DNA of 64,000 bases from Pseudomonas sp. ADAK13 (GTDB taxonomy: Bacteria > Pseudomonadota > Gammaproteobacteria > Pseudomonadales > Pseudomonadaceae): NCBI RefSeq assembly GCF_012935715.1, contig NZ_CP052860.1, positions 6,758,001 to 6,822,000 on the forward strand. The letters are read 5' to 3'. The position numbers were made by a program, and so were the translations under genes. The notes under the pieces were generated by a model. The model was given only the letters and a program-made list of their open reading frames with translations. It did not search any database and was not told where the DNA came from. Within the stretch, counting starts at the first letter, position 1; each line of letters begins with the position of its first letter. This document shows positions 1 to 9,474 of the stretch, one piece after another.

Positions 1-13
1 AAGGAACCTGGCG

Positions 14-1129
14 ATGCGCGAACTCGGAATCGGCCTGATTGGCACAGGCTTTATGGGGCGTGCCCACGCCCTGGCGTTCAATAACGCGCGGGCGGTGTTC
101 GAGCTGCCGGTGAAGCTCACCCTGGCCGCCCTGGCCGATGCCGATACCGAACGCGCGACCCGTTGCGCCGCGGACTGGGGGTTTGCCCGGGCCCATGGCG
201 ACTGGCAGCAATTGATCGACGACCCCAAGGTGGATGTGGTCGCCATCACCACCCCCAATCATCTGCACTACCCGATGGCCATGGCGGCGCTGGCGGCGGG
301 CAAGGCGGTGTATTGCGAGAAACCGCTGGCGGTCAGCCTGGAGCAGGCGAGCGCCATGCGTGATGCCGCACGCAAGGCCGGCGTGGTGACGCGGGTGGGT
401 TACAACTATCAGCACAACCCGATGATTGGCTTGGCCCGGCAGTTGATCGACAGCGGTGAGTTGGGGGAGATCATCAGTTTCCAGGGGGAATTCAGCGAGG
501 ATTTCATGGCGGATGCAGCGTCGCCCTGGTCGTGGCGCTGTGAGGTCGGGCATGCCGGCGGTGCGTTGGCGGATTTGGGCAGTCACTTGCTGTCCATGGC
601 GCGCTATTTGGTGGGGGATGTGCTGAGTGTGTGTGCCGATACGCAGACGGTGCATGGGCAGCGACCTGCCACCGCCGGGAGCGAGACGCTGCGGGAGATT
701 GCGGTGGATGATCAGGTGCATGCGTTGTTGCGGTTTGCCAACGGGGCGCGGGGGACGGTGAGCAGTAGTTGGCTTAAGCATGGGTATAAGAACCACCTGA
801 GCTTTGAGATCAGTGGCACGCGGGGCACGCTGTTGTTTGATCAGGAGCGGTTGAATGAATTGCAGTTGTTCCGGGTTGGGCAGGAGGGGTTTCAGCGGCT
901 GTTGGCGGGGCCTTCGTTGCCGGGGTACGCGGCGTTCAGCCCGGCGCCGGGGCATCAGCTGGGGTACAACGAGTTGAAGACCCTGGAGGTGCATGAGTTG
1001 TTGATGGCGTTGGCTGGCAAGGGCAGCGACGGGACGGATTTTGCGGCGGCGTGGGAGGTGGAGCGGCTGGCGACGGCGATTCGCCTGGCGGCTCGGGAGG
1101 AACGCTGGGTAAGGATTGAGGAGGTCTGA
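14..1129 (+). CDS. Gfo/Idh/MocA family NAD(P)-dependent oxidoreductase
   Basis: Predicted cytoplasmic dehydrogenase of 371 residues acting on a sugar, inositol or similar polyol; the exact substrate cannot be read. The N-terminus shows the Rossmann dinucleotide fold (GLIGTGFMGRAHA, residues 6-18), followed by the family hallmark EKPLAVS near residue 103 that carries the lysine used in catalysis, and a C-terminal alpha/beta substrate domain. Length is normal for the family. The ATG is preceded by AAGGA at the left edge of the window, so the gene is complete, though it may belong to an operon that begins outside. It faces the metal efflux operon and is separated from it by a palindromic repeat. 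Confidence 0.9.
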   Translation: MRELGIGLIGTGFMGRAHALAFNNARAVFELPVKLTLAALADADTERATRCAADWGFARAHGDWQQLIDDPKVDVVAITTPNHLHYPMAMAALAAGKAVYCEKPLAVSLEQASAMRDAARKAGVVTRVGYNYQHNPMIGLARQLIDSGELGEIISFQGEFSEDFMADAASPWSWRCEVGHAGGALADLGSHLLSMARYLVGDVLSVCADTQTVHGQRPATAGSETLREIAVDDQVHALLRFANGARGTVSSSWLKHGYKNHLSFEISGTRGTLLFDQERLNELQLFRVGQEGFQRLLAGPSLPGYAAFSPAPGHQLGYNELKTLEVHELLMALAGKGSDGTDFAAAWEVERLATAIRLAAREERWVRIEEV

Positions 1130-1146
1130 ACTTGTAGAGGATTAAA

Positions 1147-1239
1147 TGTGGCGAGGGAGCTTGCTCCCGCTGGGGCGCGAAGCGGCCCCAAAAAATGGGC
1201 CTGCTGCGCAGTCCAACGGGAGCAAGCTCCCTCGCCACA
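1147..1239. repeat. 93-bp palindromic repeat, copy 1
   Basis: Terminal inverted arms TGTGGCGAGGGAGCTTGCTC and their complement flank a central region with a second small hairpin. A second copy of exactly the same length lies at 62261-62353, differing at only about ten internal positions. It sits between the 3' ends of two convergent genes and could act as a bidirectional terminator or mRNA stabiliser. The repeat type is abundant in P. fluorescens genomes (established knowledge). Confidence 0.9.
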
Positions 1240-1255
1240 GGTTATGTGTAAGCCA

Positions 1256-4200
1256 TCAGGTTCGGGGGCGGCGCATCAGGCGGTACGCCGCCGGGATGAC
1301 GAAGAGGGATAACAGTGGCGCGGTGAGCATGCCGCCGATCATGGGCGCGGCAATCCGGCTCATGACTTCGCTACCGGTGCCGCCGCCCAACAGGATCGGC
1401 AACAACCCGGCGATGATCACGGCCACGGTCATCGCCTTGGGGCGCACGCGCAGTACGGCGCCTTCGGTGATGGCGTCCAGCAACGCCTGGTCCCCTTCTC
1501 CCTGGCGTTCAGCCCAGGCGTTTTTCAGGTACAGCAGCATGATCACGCCGAACTCCGCCGATACCCCCGCCAACGCAATAAACCCGACACCGGTGGCCAC
1601 CGACAAATTGAAGCCCAGCCAGTACAACAACCACACCCCACCCGTCAGCGCGAACGGCAACGTGGCGAGGATCAGCAGCGCTTCATCCACCCGGCGGAAC
1701 GTCAGGTACAGCAATACGAAGATGATCAGCAAAGTCGCCGGCACCACCAGTTTCAGGCGTTCATTGGCCCGCTCCAGGAACTCGAACTGCCCCGAATAGC
1801 TGAGGCTCATGCCCGGTTGCAACTGCACCTGCCGGTTGATCGCCTCACGCAAGTCCTTCACCACCGACGCCAGGTCGCGGTCGCGCACGTCGATGTACAC
1901 CCAACCGGAAGGCCGGGCGTTTTCGCTCTTGAGCATGGGCGGGCCTTCGGTGACCTTGATCCTCGCCACGGTGCCCAAGGTGATCTGGCTGCCCGACGGC
2001 GTATAGATCGGCAGGTTGCCCAATGCGCTCACCGAGTCGCGCCACTCCTTCGGGTAACGCAGGTTGATGGGAAACCGCGCCAGCCCTTCGACCGTCTCGC
2101 CGATGTTTTCACCGCCAATCGCCCCGGAAACGATGGACTGCACGTCGTTGATGTTCAGGCCATAACGGGCGGCCGCCGGGCGGTCGATATCCACGTCGAT
2201 GTAGCGCCCGCCCGTCAGGCGTTCAGCCAGGGCCGAGCTGACGCCGGGCACCGTCTTGGCGACCTTTTCCACGGCCTGGGTCACGGCGTCGATCTGCATC
2301 AGGCTGGTACCTGCGACCTTCACGCCAATCGGGCTCTTGACCCCGGTGGCGAGCATGTCGATGCGGTTGCGGATCGGCGGAATCCAAATGTTGGTCAGCC
2401 CCGGCACCTGCACCACTCGATCGAGTTCCTTCACCAGTTTTTCCGGGGTCATGCCCGGGCGCCATTGGTCTCGCGGCTTGAACTCAATGGTGGTTTCGAA
2501 CATTTCCAGCGGCGCCGGGTCGGTGGCGGTTTCCGCGCGCCCGGCCTTGCCGAACACATGGGAAACTTCCGGCACGCTCTTGATCAGGCGGTCGGTACGT
2601 TGCAACAAGGCACCGGCTGTTTGCGTCGACAACCCCGGCAGCGCCGAAGGCATGTACAGCAAGTCGCCCTCATCCAGCGGCGGCAGGAATTCACCGCCCA
2701 GGTGCGACACCGGCCACAGCGCACTGGCGACCATTAACAACGCCACCAGCAAGGTTATCCGCGGCCAGCGCAATACGGCTTCCAGGGCCGGCTGATAGAG
2801 CCTGATCAGGCCGCGATTCAGCGGGTTGCGTTGCTCGTCGGGAATGCGCCCGCGAATCCAGTAACCCATCAGCACCGGAATCAGGGTCACCGACAACCCC
2901 GCCGCTGCGGCCATGGCGTAGGTCTTGGTGTAGGCCAGCGGCCCGAACAACCGGCCTTCCTGGGCTTGAAGGGTGAACACCGGGATAAACGACAAGGTGA
3001 TGATCAGCAGGCAGAAAAACAGTGCCGGCCCCACTTCCACCGCTGCATCGGTGATGACTTTCCAGTGTTCTTCACCGTTCAATTCCTGGTTCGGATGCGC
3101 GTGGTGCCAGGCCTCGATCTTCTTGTGGGCGTTCTCGATCATCACCACCGCGCCATCGACCATCGCGCCGATGGCAATCGCAATCCCGCCCAGGGACATG
3201 ATGTTGGCGTTGATCCCCTGGAAACGCATCACGATAAAGGCCATCAACACCCCCACCGGCAACGAGATGATCGCCACCAGAGAGGAGCGCAGGTGCCACA
3301 GGAAGATCCCGCACACCAGCGCCACCACCAGGAACTCCTCCAGCAGCTTGTGGCTGAGGTTGTCCACGGCGCGGTCGATCAGTTTGCTGCGATCGTAAGT
3401 GGTGACGATTTCCACGCCGGGCGGCAGGCTGGTTTTCAGTTGCTCCAGCTTACTCTTCACCGCCGCGATGGCCTCGCGGGCGTTCTTGCCACTGCGCAGG
3501 ATCACCACGCCGCCCACCGCCTCGCCTTCACCGTCCAGCTCGCTGATGCCCCGGCGCATGTCCGGGCCCAGCTGGATCGTCGCCACGTCCCCGAGGGTCA
3601 CCGGCACGTTGTTGGCGTCGAGCCGCAGGGGAATGGCGCGGAAGTCCTCCAGGGTTTTCAGGTACCCGGAGGCGCGCACCATGTATTCCGACTCGCCCAT
3701 GTTCAGCACCGAGCCGCCGGTTTCCTGATTCGCCTTGCCGATGGCCTCCACCACTTGCGCCTGGGTGATACCGCGACTGGCCAGGGCCAGCGGGTCGATC
3801 TGCACCTGGTATTGCTTGACCTGGCCGCCAATGGTTGCCACTTCGGCGACGTTGGGCAGGGTCTTGAGTTCGAACTTGAGGAACCAGTCCTGCAACGAGC
3901 GCAACTGCGCCAGGTCATGTTTTCCGGTGCGGTCCACCAGGGCGTACTGGTAGATCCAGCCGACACCGGTGGCATCCGGGCCCAGCGCCGGCTTGGCTGA
4001 CGCCGGCAAGCGCGCCTGCAATTGGCTCAGGTATTCCAGTACCCGCGAGCGCGCCCAATACAGGTCGGTGCCTTCGTCAAACAGCACGTAGACGTAGCTG
4101 TCGCCGAAGAACGAAAAGCCCCGCACGGTCTTCGCCCCCGGCACCGAGAGCATGGTGGTGGTCATCGGGTAGGTGACCTGGTTCTCGACAATCTGCGGCG

Positions 4201-4369
4201 CCTGGCCCGGGTACGGCGTGCGGATGATCACCTGCACATCCGACAGGTCCGGCAAGGCGTCCACCGGCGTGTTCTGGATCGACCACAGACCCCAGGCCGT
4301 GACAAACAGCGTGGCCAGCAACACCAGAAAACGGTTGGCCACCGACCAGCGAATCAACAGGGCGATCAT
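1256..4369 (-). CDS. cusA: CusA/CzcA-type heavy-metal efflux RND pump
   Basis: Inner-membrane proton/metal antiporter of 1037 residues, the pump of a tripartite exporter probably for Cu(I)/Ag(I). It begins with the typical first transmembrane helix (residues about 10-30), then the porter domain with [15 protein letters not shown], and the heavy-metal-RND transmembrane signature with the charged residue in [17 protein letters not shown] around residue 410. A second porter half and C-terminal helices complete the usual length. It overlaps the adaptor gene upstream by 4 bases, so the two are translationally coupled. Copper/silver rather than zinc/cobalt is inferred from the closer CusA-like signature and from the Met-rich adaptor N-terminus. 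Confidence 0.92.
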   Translation of the reverse strand: MIALLIRWSVANRFLVLLATLFVTAWGLWSIQNTPVDALPDLSDVQVIIRTPYPGQAPQIVENQVTYPMTTTMLSVPGAKTVRGFSFFGDSYVYVLFDEGTDLYWARSRVLEYLSQLQARLPASAKPALGPDATGVGWIYQYALVDRTGKHDLAQLRSLQDWFLKFELKTLPNVAEVATIGGQVKQYQVQIDPLALASRGITQAQVVEAIGKANQETGGSVLNMGESEYMVRASGYLKTLEDFRAIPLRLDANNVPVTLGDVATIQLGPDMRRGISELDGEGEAVGGVVILRSGKNAREAIAAVKSKLEQLKTSLPPGVEIVTTYDRSKLIDRAVDNLSHKLLEEFLVVALVCGIFLWHLRSSLVAIISLPVGVLMAFIVMRFQGINANIMSLGGIAIAIGAMVDGAVVMIENAHKKIEAWHHAHPNQELNGEEHWKVITDAAVEVGPALFFCLLIITLSFIPVFTLQAQEGRLFGPLAYTKTYAMAAAAGLSVTLIPVLMGYWIRGRIPDEQRNPLNRGLIRLYQPALEAVLRWPRITLLVALLMVASALWPVSHLGGEFLPPLDEGDLLYMPSALPGLSTQTAGALLQRTDRLIKSVPEVSHVFGKAGRAETATDPAPLEMFETTIEFKPRDQWRPGMTPEKLVKELDRVVQVPGLTNIWIPPIRNRIDMLATGVKSPIGVKVAGTSLMQIDAVTQAVEKVAKTVPGVSSALAERLTGGRYIDVDIDRPAAARYGLNINDVQSIVSGAIGGENIGETVEGLARFPINLRYPKEWRDSVSALGNLPIYTPSGSQITLGTVARIKVTEGPPMLKSENARPSGWVYIDVRDRDLASVVKDLREAINRQVQLQPGMSLSYSGQFEFLERANERLKLVVPATLLIIFVLLYLTFRRVDEALLILATLPFALTGGVWLLYWLGFNLSVATGVGFIALAGVSAEFGVIMLLYLKNAWAERQGEGDQALLDAITEGAVLRVRPKAMTVAVIIAGLLPILLGGGTGSEVMSRIAAPMIGGMLTAPLLSLFVIPAAYRLMRRPRT

Positions 4370-5634
4370 GGCCGGGCTCCCGGTTGCAGGCTCATGCCGT
4401 CCATGGAGGCATCGTTTTTAAAACCGTCGGACGCCGGAGCGGTAATTCCCTTCAAACTTGCTTCAGAATCCAGCAGAAATTGACCCGAGGCGACCACCTG
4501 CTGGCCTTCCTGCAAGCCGGCGACGATCACGCTCTGGTCCTGGTTTTCCGCGCCCACCTGGACCTCCACCGGGCGGTAACGTCCGCCCTCCTCGGCCACC
4601 ATCACCAGCACGCGTTTGCCGGTGCGAATCAGTGCCTCGCTCGGCAGCAACAGCACCGATTGGCCGGTGGATTGGGCGAGGCGCACCTGGGCGGTCATGC
4701 CAGGCCGCAACCGGCCGTCAGGGTTGGGCAACTCGACCCGAACCTGCACGGTGCGGCTGTCCAGAGCGGTGGCCGGCAGAATCGCCGCGACGGTGCCTTT
4801 AACGACTTGCCCCGGCAACCCGACAAAACGGCTCTCGACGGTTTGCCCAACGGCCAGCTCTGCACCCTGGGCTTCAGGCACGGCGACTTGCAGCCACACG
4901 GTGCCCAGGCCATTGACCTGCGCCAGGGTTTGGCCGGCCGCGACGGTCATGCCTTCGCGCACGTCCAGGGTTTGCAACGCGCCGCCCAACGGGCTGGTAA
5001 TGGTCATCACCGATTGCACGCGGCCGCTGCGCTCCATTTGCGCGATCAACCCGGCGGGCATGCCGCTCAGGCGCAGGCGTTGGCGGGCGGCGGTCAACAG
5101 GCCGGGATCGCTGTGGCGCAGGGCCAGGAACTCTTCCTGAGCGGCGGCCCATTCCGGCACCAGAATGTCGGCGAGGGGCGCGTCAGCCTTAAGCACATCA
5201 CCCGGTGCGCGGGCGTAAACCCGCTCGACAAATCCCGCAGCGCGCGCCTGCACCACCGCCACATCGCGGTCGTTGAAGGCAAGAATCCCCGACAGTTCAA
5301 GGCTCGACGCCAACACGCCACGACTGACACTCGCCAGCCGTACGCCGATGTTCTGGGTCAGGCCCGGATCGATACTGATCGCCGCCGTATCCGCAGCCGC
5401 GCCCTGCTCGCCGCCATAACGCGGCACCAACTGCATGTCCATAAAGGGCGACTTGCCCGGCTTGTCGAACTTTTGCTGCGGGTACATCGGGTCGTACCAG
5501 TACAGCGCCTTTTTCTCGTCCGGCGCCTGCATCGCGCCGGTCATGGCCGGTTTCTGTGCCAGCCAGTAGCCGCCACCCAGCCCCAACAGCAACACACCGC
5601 CCAGCAGCGCCGCGTTCACGATTCGGTTATTCAT
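4366..5634 (-). CDS. cusB: Efflux RND periplasmic adaptor (membrane fusion protein), CusB type
   Basis: Periplasmic adaptor of 422 residues linking the RND pump to the outer-membrane channel. An N-terminal membrane anchor (residues about 7-26) is followed by a heavy-metal-binding segment, [20 protein letters not shown] then MDMQLVPRY near residues 46-75, typical of Cus/Czc adaptors. Then come the barrel-sandwich (lipoyl-like) domain, a helical hairpin and the beta-barrel domain. Its start overlaps the end of the channel gene by 8 bases and its end overlaps the pump gene by 4, so the three are one operon. Confidence 0.9.
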   Translation of the reverse strand: MNNRIVNAALLGGVLLLGLGGGYWLAQKPAMTGAMQAPDEKKALYWYDPMYPQQKFDKPGKSPFMDMQLVPRYGGEQGAAADTAAISIDPGLTQNIGVRLASVSRGVLASSLELSGILAFNDRDVAVVQARAAGFVERVYARAPGDVLKADAPLADILVPEWAAAQEEFLALRHSDPGLLTAARQRLRLSGMPAGLIAQMERSGRVQSVMTITSPLGGALQTLDVREGMTVAAGQTLAQVNGLGTVWLQVAVPEAQGAELAVGQTVESRFVGLPGQVVKGTVAAILPATALDSRTVQVRVELPNPDGRLRPGMTAQVRLAQSTGQSVLLLPSEALIRTGKRVLVMVAEEGGRYRPVEVQVGAENQDQSVIVAGLQEGQQVVASGQFLLDSEASLKGITAPASDGFKNDASMDGMSLQPGARP

Positions 5635-6865
5635 TGGCGGGTTCCCCGTAAGCGAAATACAGCTGGGCGCCGGTCAGGGCGCGCTGCTCAATGGCATCAA
5701 TCTGTTTGAAGCGTGCCTCGACCCACTCGCGGCGGGCGCTGACCACGTTCATCAGGTCGCCCTTGCCCGCGCGGTAACCCGCCAGGCTCAAGGCAACCTT
5801 CTCCTCGGCCAGCGGCACCAGGCTGTCCTGGCTGCGCTGCACGGCGCGGTCCAGGCGCTGATAGTTGGCCAGGTCGTCTTCGAGTTCCTGGGTGTGTTCA
5901 CGGGTCTTGGCTTCGCGCTCGGCGTCCAGTTGGTCGAGTTGAGCCTGCTTGGCGGCGATGCCGGGGTTCTGCCGGCGACCGGGGAAGATCGGTAGGTCGA
6001 AGGTGAATTGCAGGCTGACCATGTCACCGTATTCGCGGCCACGGTGCTGGTAGTCCACCTCCCAACTCCAGTCCGAAGTCTTCTGCGCCTTGGCCTCGTT
6101 CAGCCGGGCTTCGGCCTCGCGGGTACGCGGCACAAAGGCTTGCAGCTCCGGGTGCTGGTGCAGGTTGTGGGTGAAGCCGTGGGTGTCGATTGTCCAGTTC
6201 GGTAACTGGCCACTGGGGGCTTCGCTGGCGGCGGGTCCGATCCAGCGCTTGAGGGCGGCGCGGGCCTGGGCCCGTTGCTGGGTCAGCTCATCTTCGCGCT
6301 CGGCAAGGTCAGCGGCTTCCTGCCGGGGGATCACGGCGTCGGACGGCTGGCCACGGCCACCGGCCAATTGCGCCCGCACGGTGTCTTGCAGCAGGCGATT
6401 CTGCTGATAGAAGTCCTTGAACAGTGCTTCCTTGCGCTCCACCGCATAGGCGCGAATCCACGCCTGGGCAGTGGCCTGGCGCACGTTCAGGCGTTCGATC
6501 CGGCCTTCGGCGGCCGCCGTATCCACGCTGGCCGAGGCCAACTCCACCCGCGCCTTGCGCTTGTCGCGGCTGGGCACTTGTTGCTGGATACCGATCATTT
6601 GCTCGGTCATGTCATCGCCATACAGCGTGCCGCGATTGGGCCCGCCAATGGGGAAGTTTTGCAGGCCCACCACCAGTTTCGGGTCCGGCAGTTCGCCTGC
6701 CGGAATCGCCGCCTGGGTGGCAGCCTGCAATTTTGCGGATTCAGCCGCCAGCGACGGCGCGTTGTTCTGCGCCAGGCGCAGGGCTTCATCCAGGGTCAGC
6801 GCAGACGCCAGCGTCGGCCACGCCAGCACGCCCACCACCAGGGCACGCACGCATAGGGAATTCAT
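5627..6865 (-). CDS. cusC: TolC-family outer-membrane channel of the metal efflux system, CusC type
   Basis: Outer-membrane efflux channel of 412 residues. A cleavable signal peptide (residues 1-22, ending SALTLDEALRLA) is followed by two repeats of the OEP fold rich in long coiled-coil helices with Gln/Ala/Glu. There is no lipobox cysteine at the signal cleavage site. It is the first of the three efflux genes, 96 bases downstream of a small Met/Cys/His-rich exported protein on the same strand. Confidence 0.88.
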   Translation of the reverse strand: MNSLCVRALVVGVLAWPTLASALTLDEALRLAQNNAPSLAAESAKLQAATQAAIPAGELPDPKLVVGLQNFPIGGPNRGTLYGDDMTEQMIGIQQQVPSRDKRKARVELASASVDTAAAEGRIERLNVRQATAQAWIRAYAVERKEALFKDFYQQNRLLQDTVRAQLAGGRGQPSDAVIPRQEAADLAEREDELTQQRAQARAALKRWIGPAASEAPSGQLPNWTIDTHGFTHNLHQHPELQAFVPRTREAEARLNEAKAQKTSDWSWEVDYQHRGREYGDMVSLQFTFDLPIFPGRRQNPGIAAKQAQLDQLDAEREAKTREHTQELEDDLANYQRLDRAVQRSQDSLVPLAEEKVALSLAGYRAGKGDLMNVVSARREWVEARFKQIDAIEQRALTGAQLYFAYGEPANE

Positions 6866-6961
6866 CTTGAAGTTTCCTGTTCTGTTGCGCTGCGCACCGC
6901 TTTACGCGGCCCACAGCAAGGCCATCCCGGGTCAGGGACGAGTCTTCAGGTGCAACAGGAT

Positions 6962-7309
6962 TCAGGTACGGGGTGGGCGCCAGACGCCGGACGGCGTGCG
7001 GTCGGGGATGAAATCAGAACCCAGGCCGGCAACCACGGGCCTGGACACAGCAATGGGTGACTTGAGCACTGGCATGGACAGCTGCAGCATGCCGCCGGTC
7101 TTGCATTCCTGGCCGGGCTTGCAGCTTTTTCCGTGGTCGGCGTGGCCCGCACCGTCCGCGCAACAGTCCGGGGACATATCGCTCATCATCTGCATGTCGG
7201 ACATCTGCATCGGGCACGGCTCGGTGCTCGAAGGCACGCCCGCCATCCCGGTCAGGGGAAGCGCGAGACTCAACAGCAGGACCAGGAAAAAACGCAGATA
7301 GCGGCTCAT
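6962..7309 (-). CDS. Small exported Met/Cys/His-rich protein at the head of the efflux operon
   Basis: 115-residue protein with an N-terminal signal peptide (MSRYLRFFLVLLLSLALPLT) and a middle segment dense in metal-binding residues: CPMQMSDMQMMSDMSPDCC then HADHGKSCKPGQEC, about residues 31-70. The start was set at the ATG before SRYLRFF rather than the longer frame because the signal peptide begins there. No named family is certain; short Met/Cys/His-rich periplasmic proteins are common beside cus/cop genes and may carry copper to the exporter. It lies 96 bases upstream of cusC and is probably co-transcribed. Confidence 0.75.
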   Translation of the reverse strand: MSRYLRFFLVLLLSLALPLTGMAGVPSSTEPCPMQMSDMQMMSDMSPDCCADGAGHADHGKSCKPGQECKTGGMLQLSMPVLKSPIAVSRPVVAGLGSDFIPDRTPSGVWRPPRT

Positions 7310-7361
7310 GGGACGGGAGCTTAGCCAAAAGGCGGTTAAGCAACAATTAACAAACAACAAA

Positions 7362-7391
7362 AAGCCGCACCTGCTGGAGCAGGCGCGGCTT
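7362..7391 (-). terminator. Rho-independent terminator after the 24-residue gene
   Basis: Stem AAGCCGC...GCGGCTT with an inner CTGC/GCAG stem, followed on the minus strand by TTTTTGTTG. It separates the microprotein transcript from the efflux operon. Confidence 0.8.
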
Positions 7392-7411
7392 GGGTCAAAC
7401 AGACAGCAGGA

Positions 7412-7486
7412 TCAGTGCATGAAGATCGCGATCAGGATAATGACCGGGATAGGCACACCGAGGAAAAACAGCAGTAATGAGCGCAT
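7412..7486 (-). CDS. 24-residue hydrophobic membrane microprotein
   Basis: The ORF encodes MRSLLLFFLGVPIPVIILIA followed by IFMH. It has a strong ribosome binding site (AAGGAGAACGTC before ATG) and its own terminator just downstream, which argues that it is a real gene despite its size. The whole chain is one hydrophobic helix with a Pro-Ile-Pro kink. It starts 15 bases after the stop of the upstream membrane protein gene and is probably in the same transcript. Function unknown; the composition suggests a single-pass inner-membrane peptide. Confidence 0.7.
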   Translation of the reverse strand: MRSLLLFFLGVPIPVIILIAIFMH

Positions 7487-7501
7487 GACGTTCTCCTTGA
7501 A

Positions 7502-8422
7502 TTAACGAACAGGTGGCAGCGAAGTGGAAGTGGTGTACGCATCGGTTTCCAGATACACCACCGCGTCCCGGCGACGACCACCAAAGGTCGCAGCGAGGCT
7601 GGCAAAAAACGCACCGATCAACAGCGCCACGAAGGTCCACAGCGACGTATAGGCAGCGACCTTCGCAGCAGTGTCGGCGGCTTGCTTGGCTTTCAACTTG
7701 GCGTCTTCCAGTGTTTTCTGAGCCTGGCCGTAAACCTGGTCGACACGCGCCTCGGCATCAGCCTGGCTGAGGTTGGTGCGCTGGCTGATCAACTGCGCAA
7801 GGTACGCACGGTCTTCCGGTGCCAACTGACCGTTGTTGCTCACGGTACGGGCAAAGATGCGGGCGACCACACCGTGCAACGCGTCATCACTGACGGCTGC
7901 CGGGCGATCATCGCGGAACAGGCTGTCGACGTAATAGCCGAAGTCTTCACCCTTGGTCGCCGCACCCGCCACCTGGCTCATGCCACTGGCAGCACCCGAG
8001 GCCACACTGGCACCGGCCTTTACACCACCGCTGACCACACTGCTGACCGAACCGACGATCAGCACCGCCGTCACCAGTGTCGCCACGGCCCAGGCCAGGA
8101 AGCCATGGGCGGTATCGCGAAAGTACACCTCATCGCCGTGCATGTTGGCCCATTTCACCCGCAGGCGACCGGCGAGGTAACCGCCCATCCCTGACGCAAT
8201 GATTTGCGTAACCGCCAGCCAGACAATGGTGGAAATGCCAAGCCCCTTGGCGCTGATGCCACTGTCGGCCCACGGCGACACCGCCGAAAAGCCCAGGCCG
8301 AAGCCCAGCAGTACCAATATCAAGGACAGCGCAGCCGCAGCAGCGGCCCCGGCAAATATCGCCCCCCAGGAAACCCCGGAGAGCGCGCTCGACTCTTGCA
8401 GCGTGGATGAGGATGTGATCAT
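7502..8422 (-). CDS. Membrane protein of unknown function with TM segments at both ends
   Basis: 306 residues. Hydrophobic segments are seen at about residues 18-47, 62-85 and 107-131, and again at 262-288 (SLWTFVALLIGAFFASLAAT), with a long hydrophilic, partly helical region between them (about 135-260) rich in Ala, Asp and Gln. GGYLAGRL in the second segment is of the glycine-rich kind seen in many small membrane proteins. I do not recognise a named family. It is followed immediately by the 24-residue microprotein gene on the same strand. Confidence 0.75.
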   Translation of the reverse strand: MITSSSTLQESSALSGVSWGAIFAGAAAAAALSLILVLLGFGLGFSAVSPWADSGISAKGLGISTIVWLAVTQIIASGMGGYLAGRLRVKWANMHGDEVYFRDTAHGFLAWAVATLVTAVLIVGSVSSVVSGGVKAGASVASGAASGMSQVAGAATKGEDFGYYVDSLFRDDRPAAVSDDALHGVVARIFARTVSNNGQLAPEDRAYLAQLISQRTNLSQADAEARVDQVYGQAQKTLEDAKLKAKQAADTAAKVAAYTSLWTFVALLIGAFFASLAATFGGRRRDAVVYLETDAYTTSTSLPPVR

Positions 8423-8790
8423 TGTTGTTTTGCTCCAGGCATGAAAAATAGTGTTACAAGTCTCAAAAGGGACAGTGCAGGCGACGTGCCAGGAGCCATG
8501 AAATTAAAACTTCATATATTTCAACGATTTAAGTAATTTGAACTAATTTGAACCATGCAACTTGCAAGAAACGCCCCGGTGCGGCGGGCGTTATGCATTC
8601 CTCGTACGAAACAACCCGTGCGTCAGCGATGAAGTGCAAAAAATCCTGCGCCCACAGCATTCGTTCAGATTCACCGGGGTAAGGTGAATTGTGTCGTTTA
8701 TGCCTACATAAATTTTTATTTAGGAAGCGGGCTATCATTTCTTGGCAAAATGCCCGTACTTCAGTGTGAATCGCTCACCAGGTAATCCTT
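8423..8790. other. 368-bp divergent promoter region
   Basis: Lies between the membrane protein gene (minus) and the response regulator gene (plus). It is more AT-rich than its surroundings, especially 8700-8725 (TACATAAATTTTTATTTAGG). Open frames within it have no ribosome binding site or recognisable product. Promoters for both flanking operons must be here, but I cannot assign them. Confidence 0.5.
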
Positions 8791-9474
8791 ATGACCCGCA
8801 TTTTGACCATCGAGGACGACGCCGTAACGGCCCGCGAGATCGTTGCCGAGCTGAGTAGCCATGGACTGGACGTAGACTGGGTAGACAATGGCCGCGAAGG
8901 CCTGGTCCGTGCCGTCAGCGGTGATTACGACCTGATCACCCTCGACCGCATGCTCCCGGAACTGGATGGCCTGGCCATCGTCACCACCCTGCGCACCATT
9001 GGCGTGTCGACACCGATCCTGATGATCAGCGCCCTCTCCGACGTGGATGAACGGGTACGCGGCCTGCGGGCCGGTGGCGATGACTACCTGACCAAACCGT
9101 TCGCCTCCGACGAAATGGCCGCCCGCGTCGAAGTGCTGCTGCGGCGCAAAAGCACGGTCAAGGAGTTCGAAACCGCACTGCGCGTGGCCGATCTGGAACT
9201 GAACCTGATCAGCCGTGAAGCCAGCCGCGCCGAACAGCCCCTGAGCCTGTTGCCGACGGAATACAAACTGCTGGAATTCCTGATGCGCAACACCGGGCAA
9301 ATCCTGTCGCGGATGATGATCTTCGAGGAAGTCTGGGGGTATCACTTCGACCCGGGCACCAACCTGATCGATGTGCATATCGGTCGCCTGCGCAAAAAAA
9401 TCGACCCGCCGGGCCTCACGCCGCTGATCCGCACGGTACGAGGTTCCGGGTATGTCATTGCTGAACCCCTCTAA
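8791..9474 (+). CDS. OmpR-family response regulator
   Basis: 227 residues: receiver domain (residues 1-120) with the acidic pocket EDD at 8-10, the phospho-acceptor Asp in LITLDRMLP, Thr/Ser switch in LMISALSD and Lys in YLTKPF; then a winged-helix DNA-binding domain (about 130-225) with RLRKKI and TVRGSGYVI. It overlaps the sensor kinase gene by 23 bases. The signal is unknown; it is not a close match to CopR as I know that sequence, so control of the nearby efflux operon is possible but unproven. Confidence 0.93.
   Translation: MTRILTIEDDAVTAREIVAELSSHGLDVDWVDNGREGLVRAVSGDYDLITLDRMLPELDGLAIVTTLRTIGVSTPILMISALSDVDERVRGLRAGGDDYLTKPFASDEMAARVEVLLRRKSTVKEFETALRVADLELNLISREASRAEQPLSLLPTEYKLLEFLMRNTGQILSRMMIFEEVWGYHFDPGTNLIDVHIGRLRKKIDPPGLTPLIRTVRGSGYVIAEPL

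Noticed and set aside
8529..8738. A 69-residue minus-strand ORF in the promoter region of the two-component system
   Set aside because: No ribosome binding site and no protein-like pattern.
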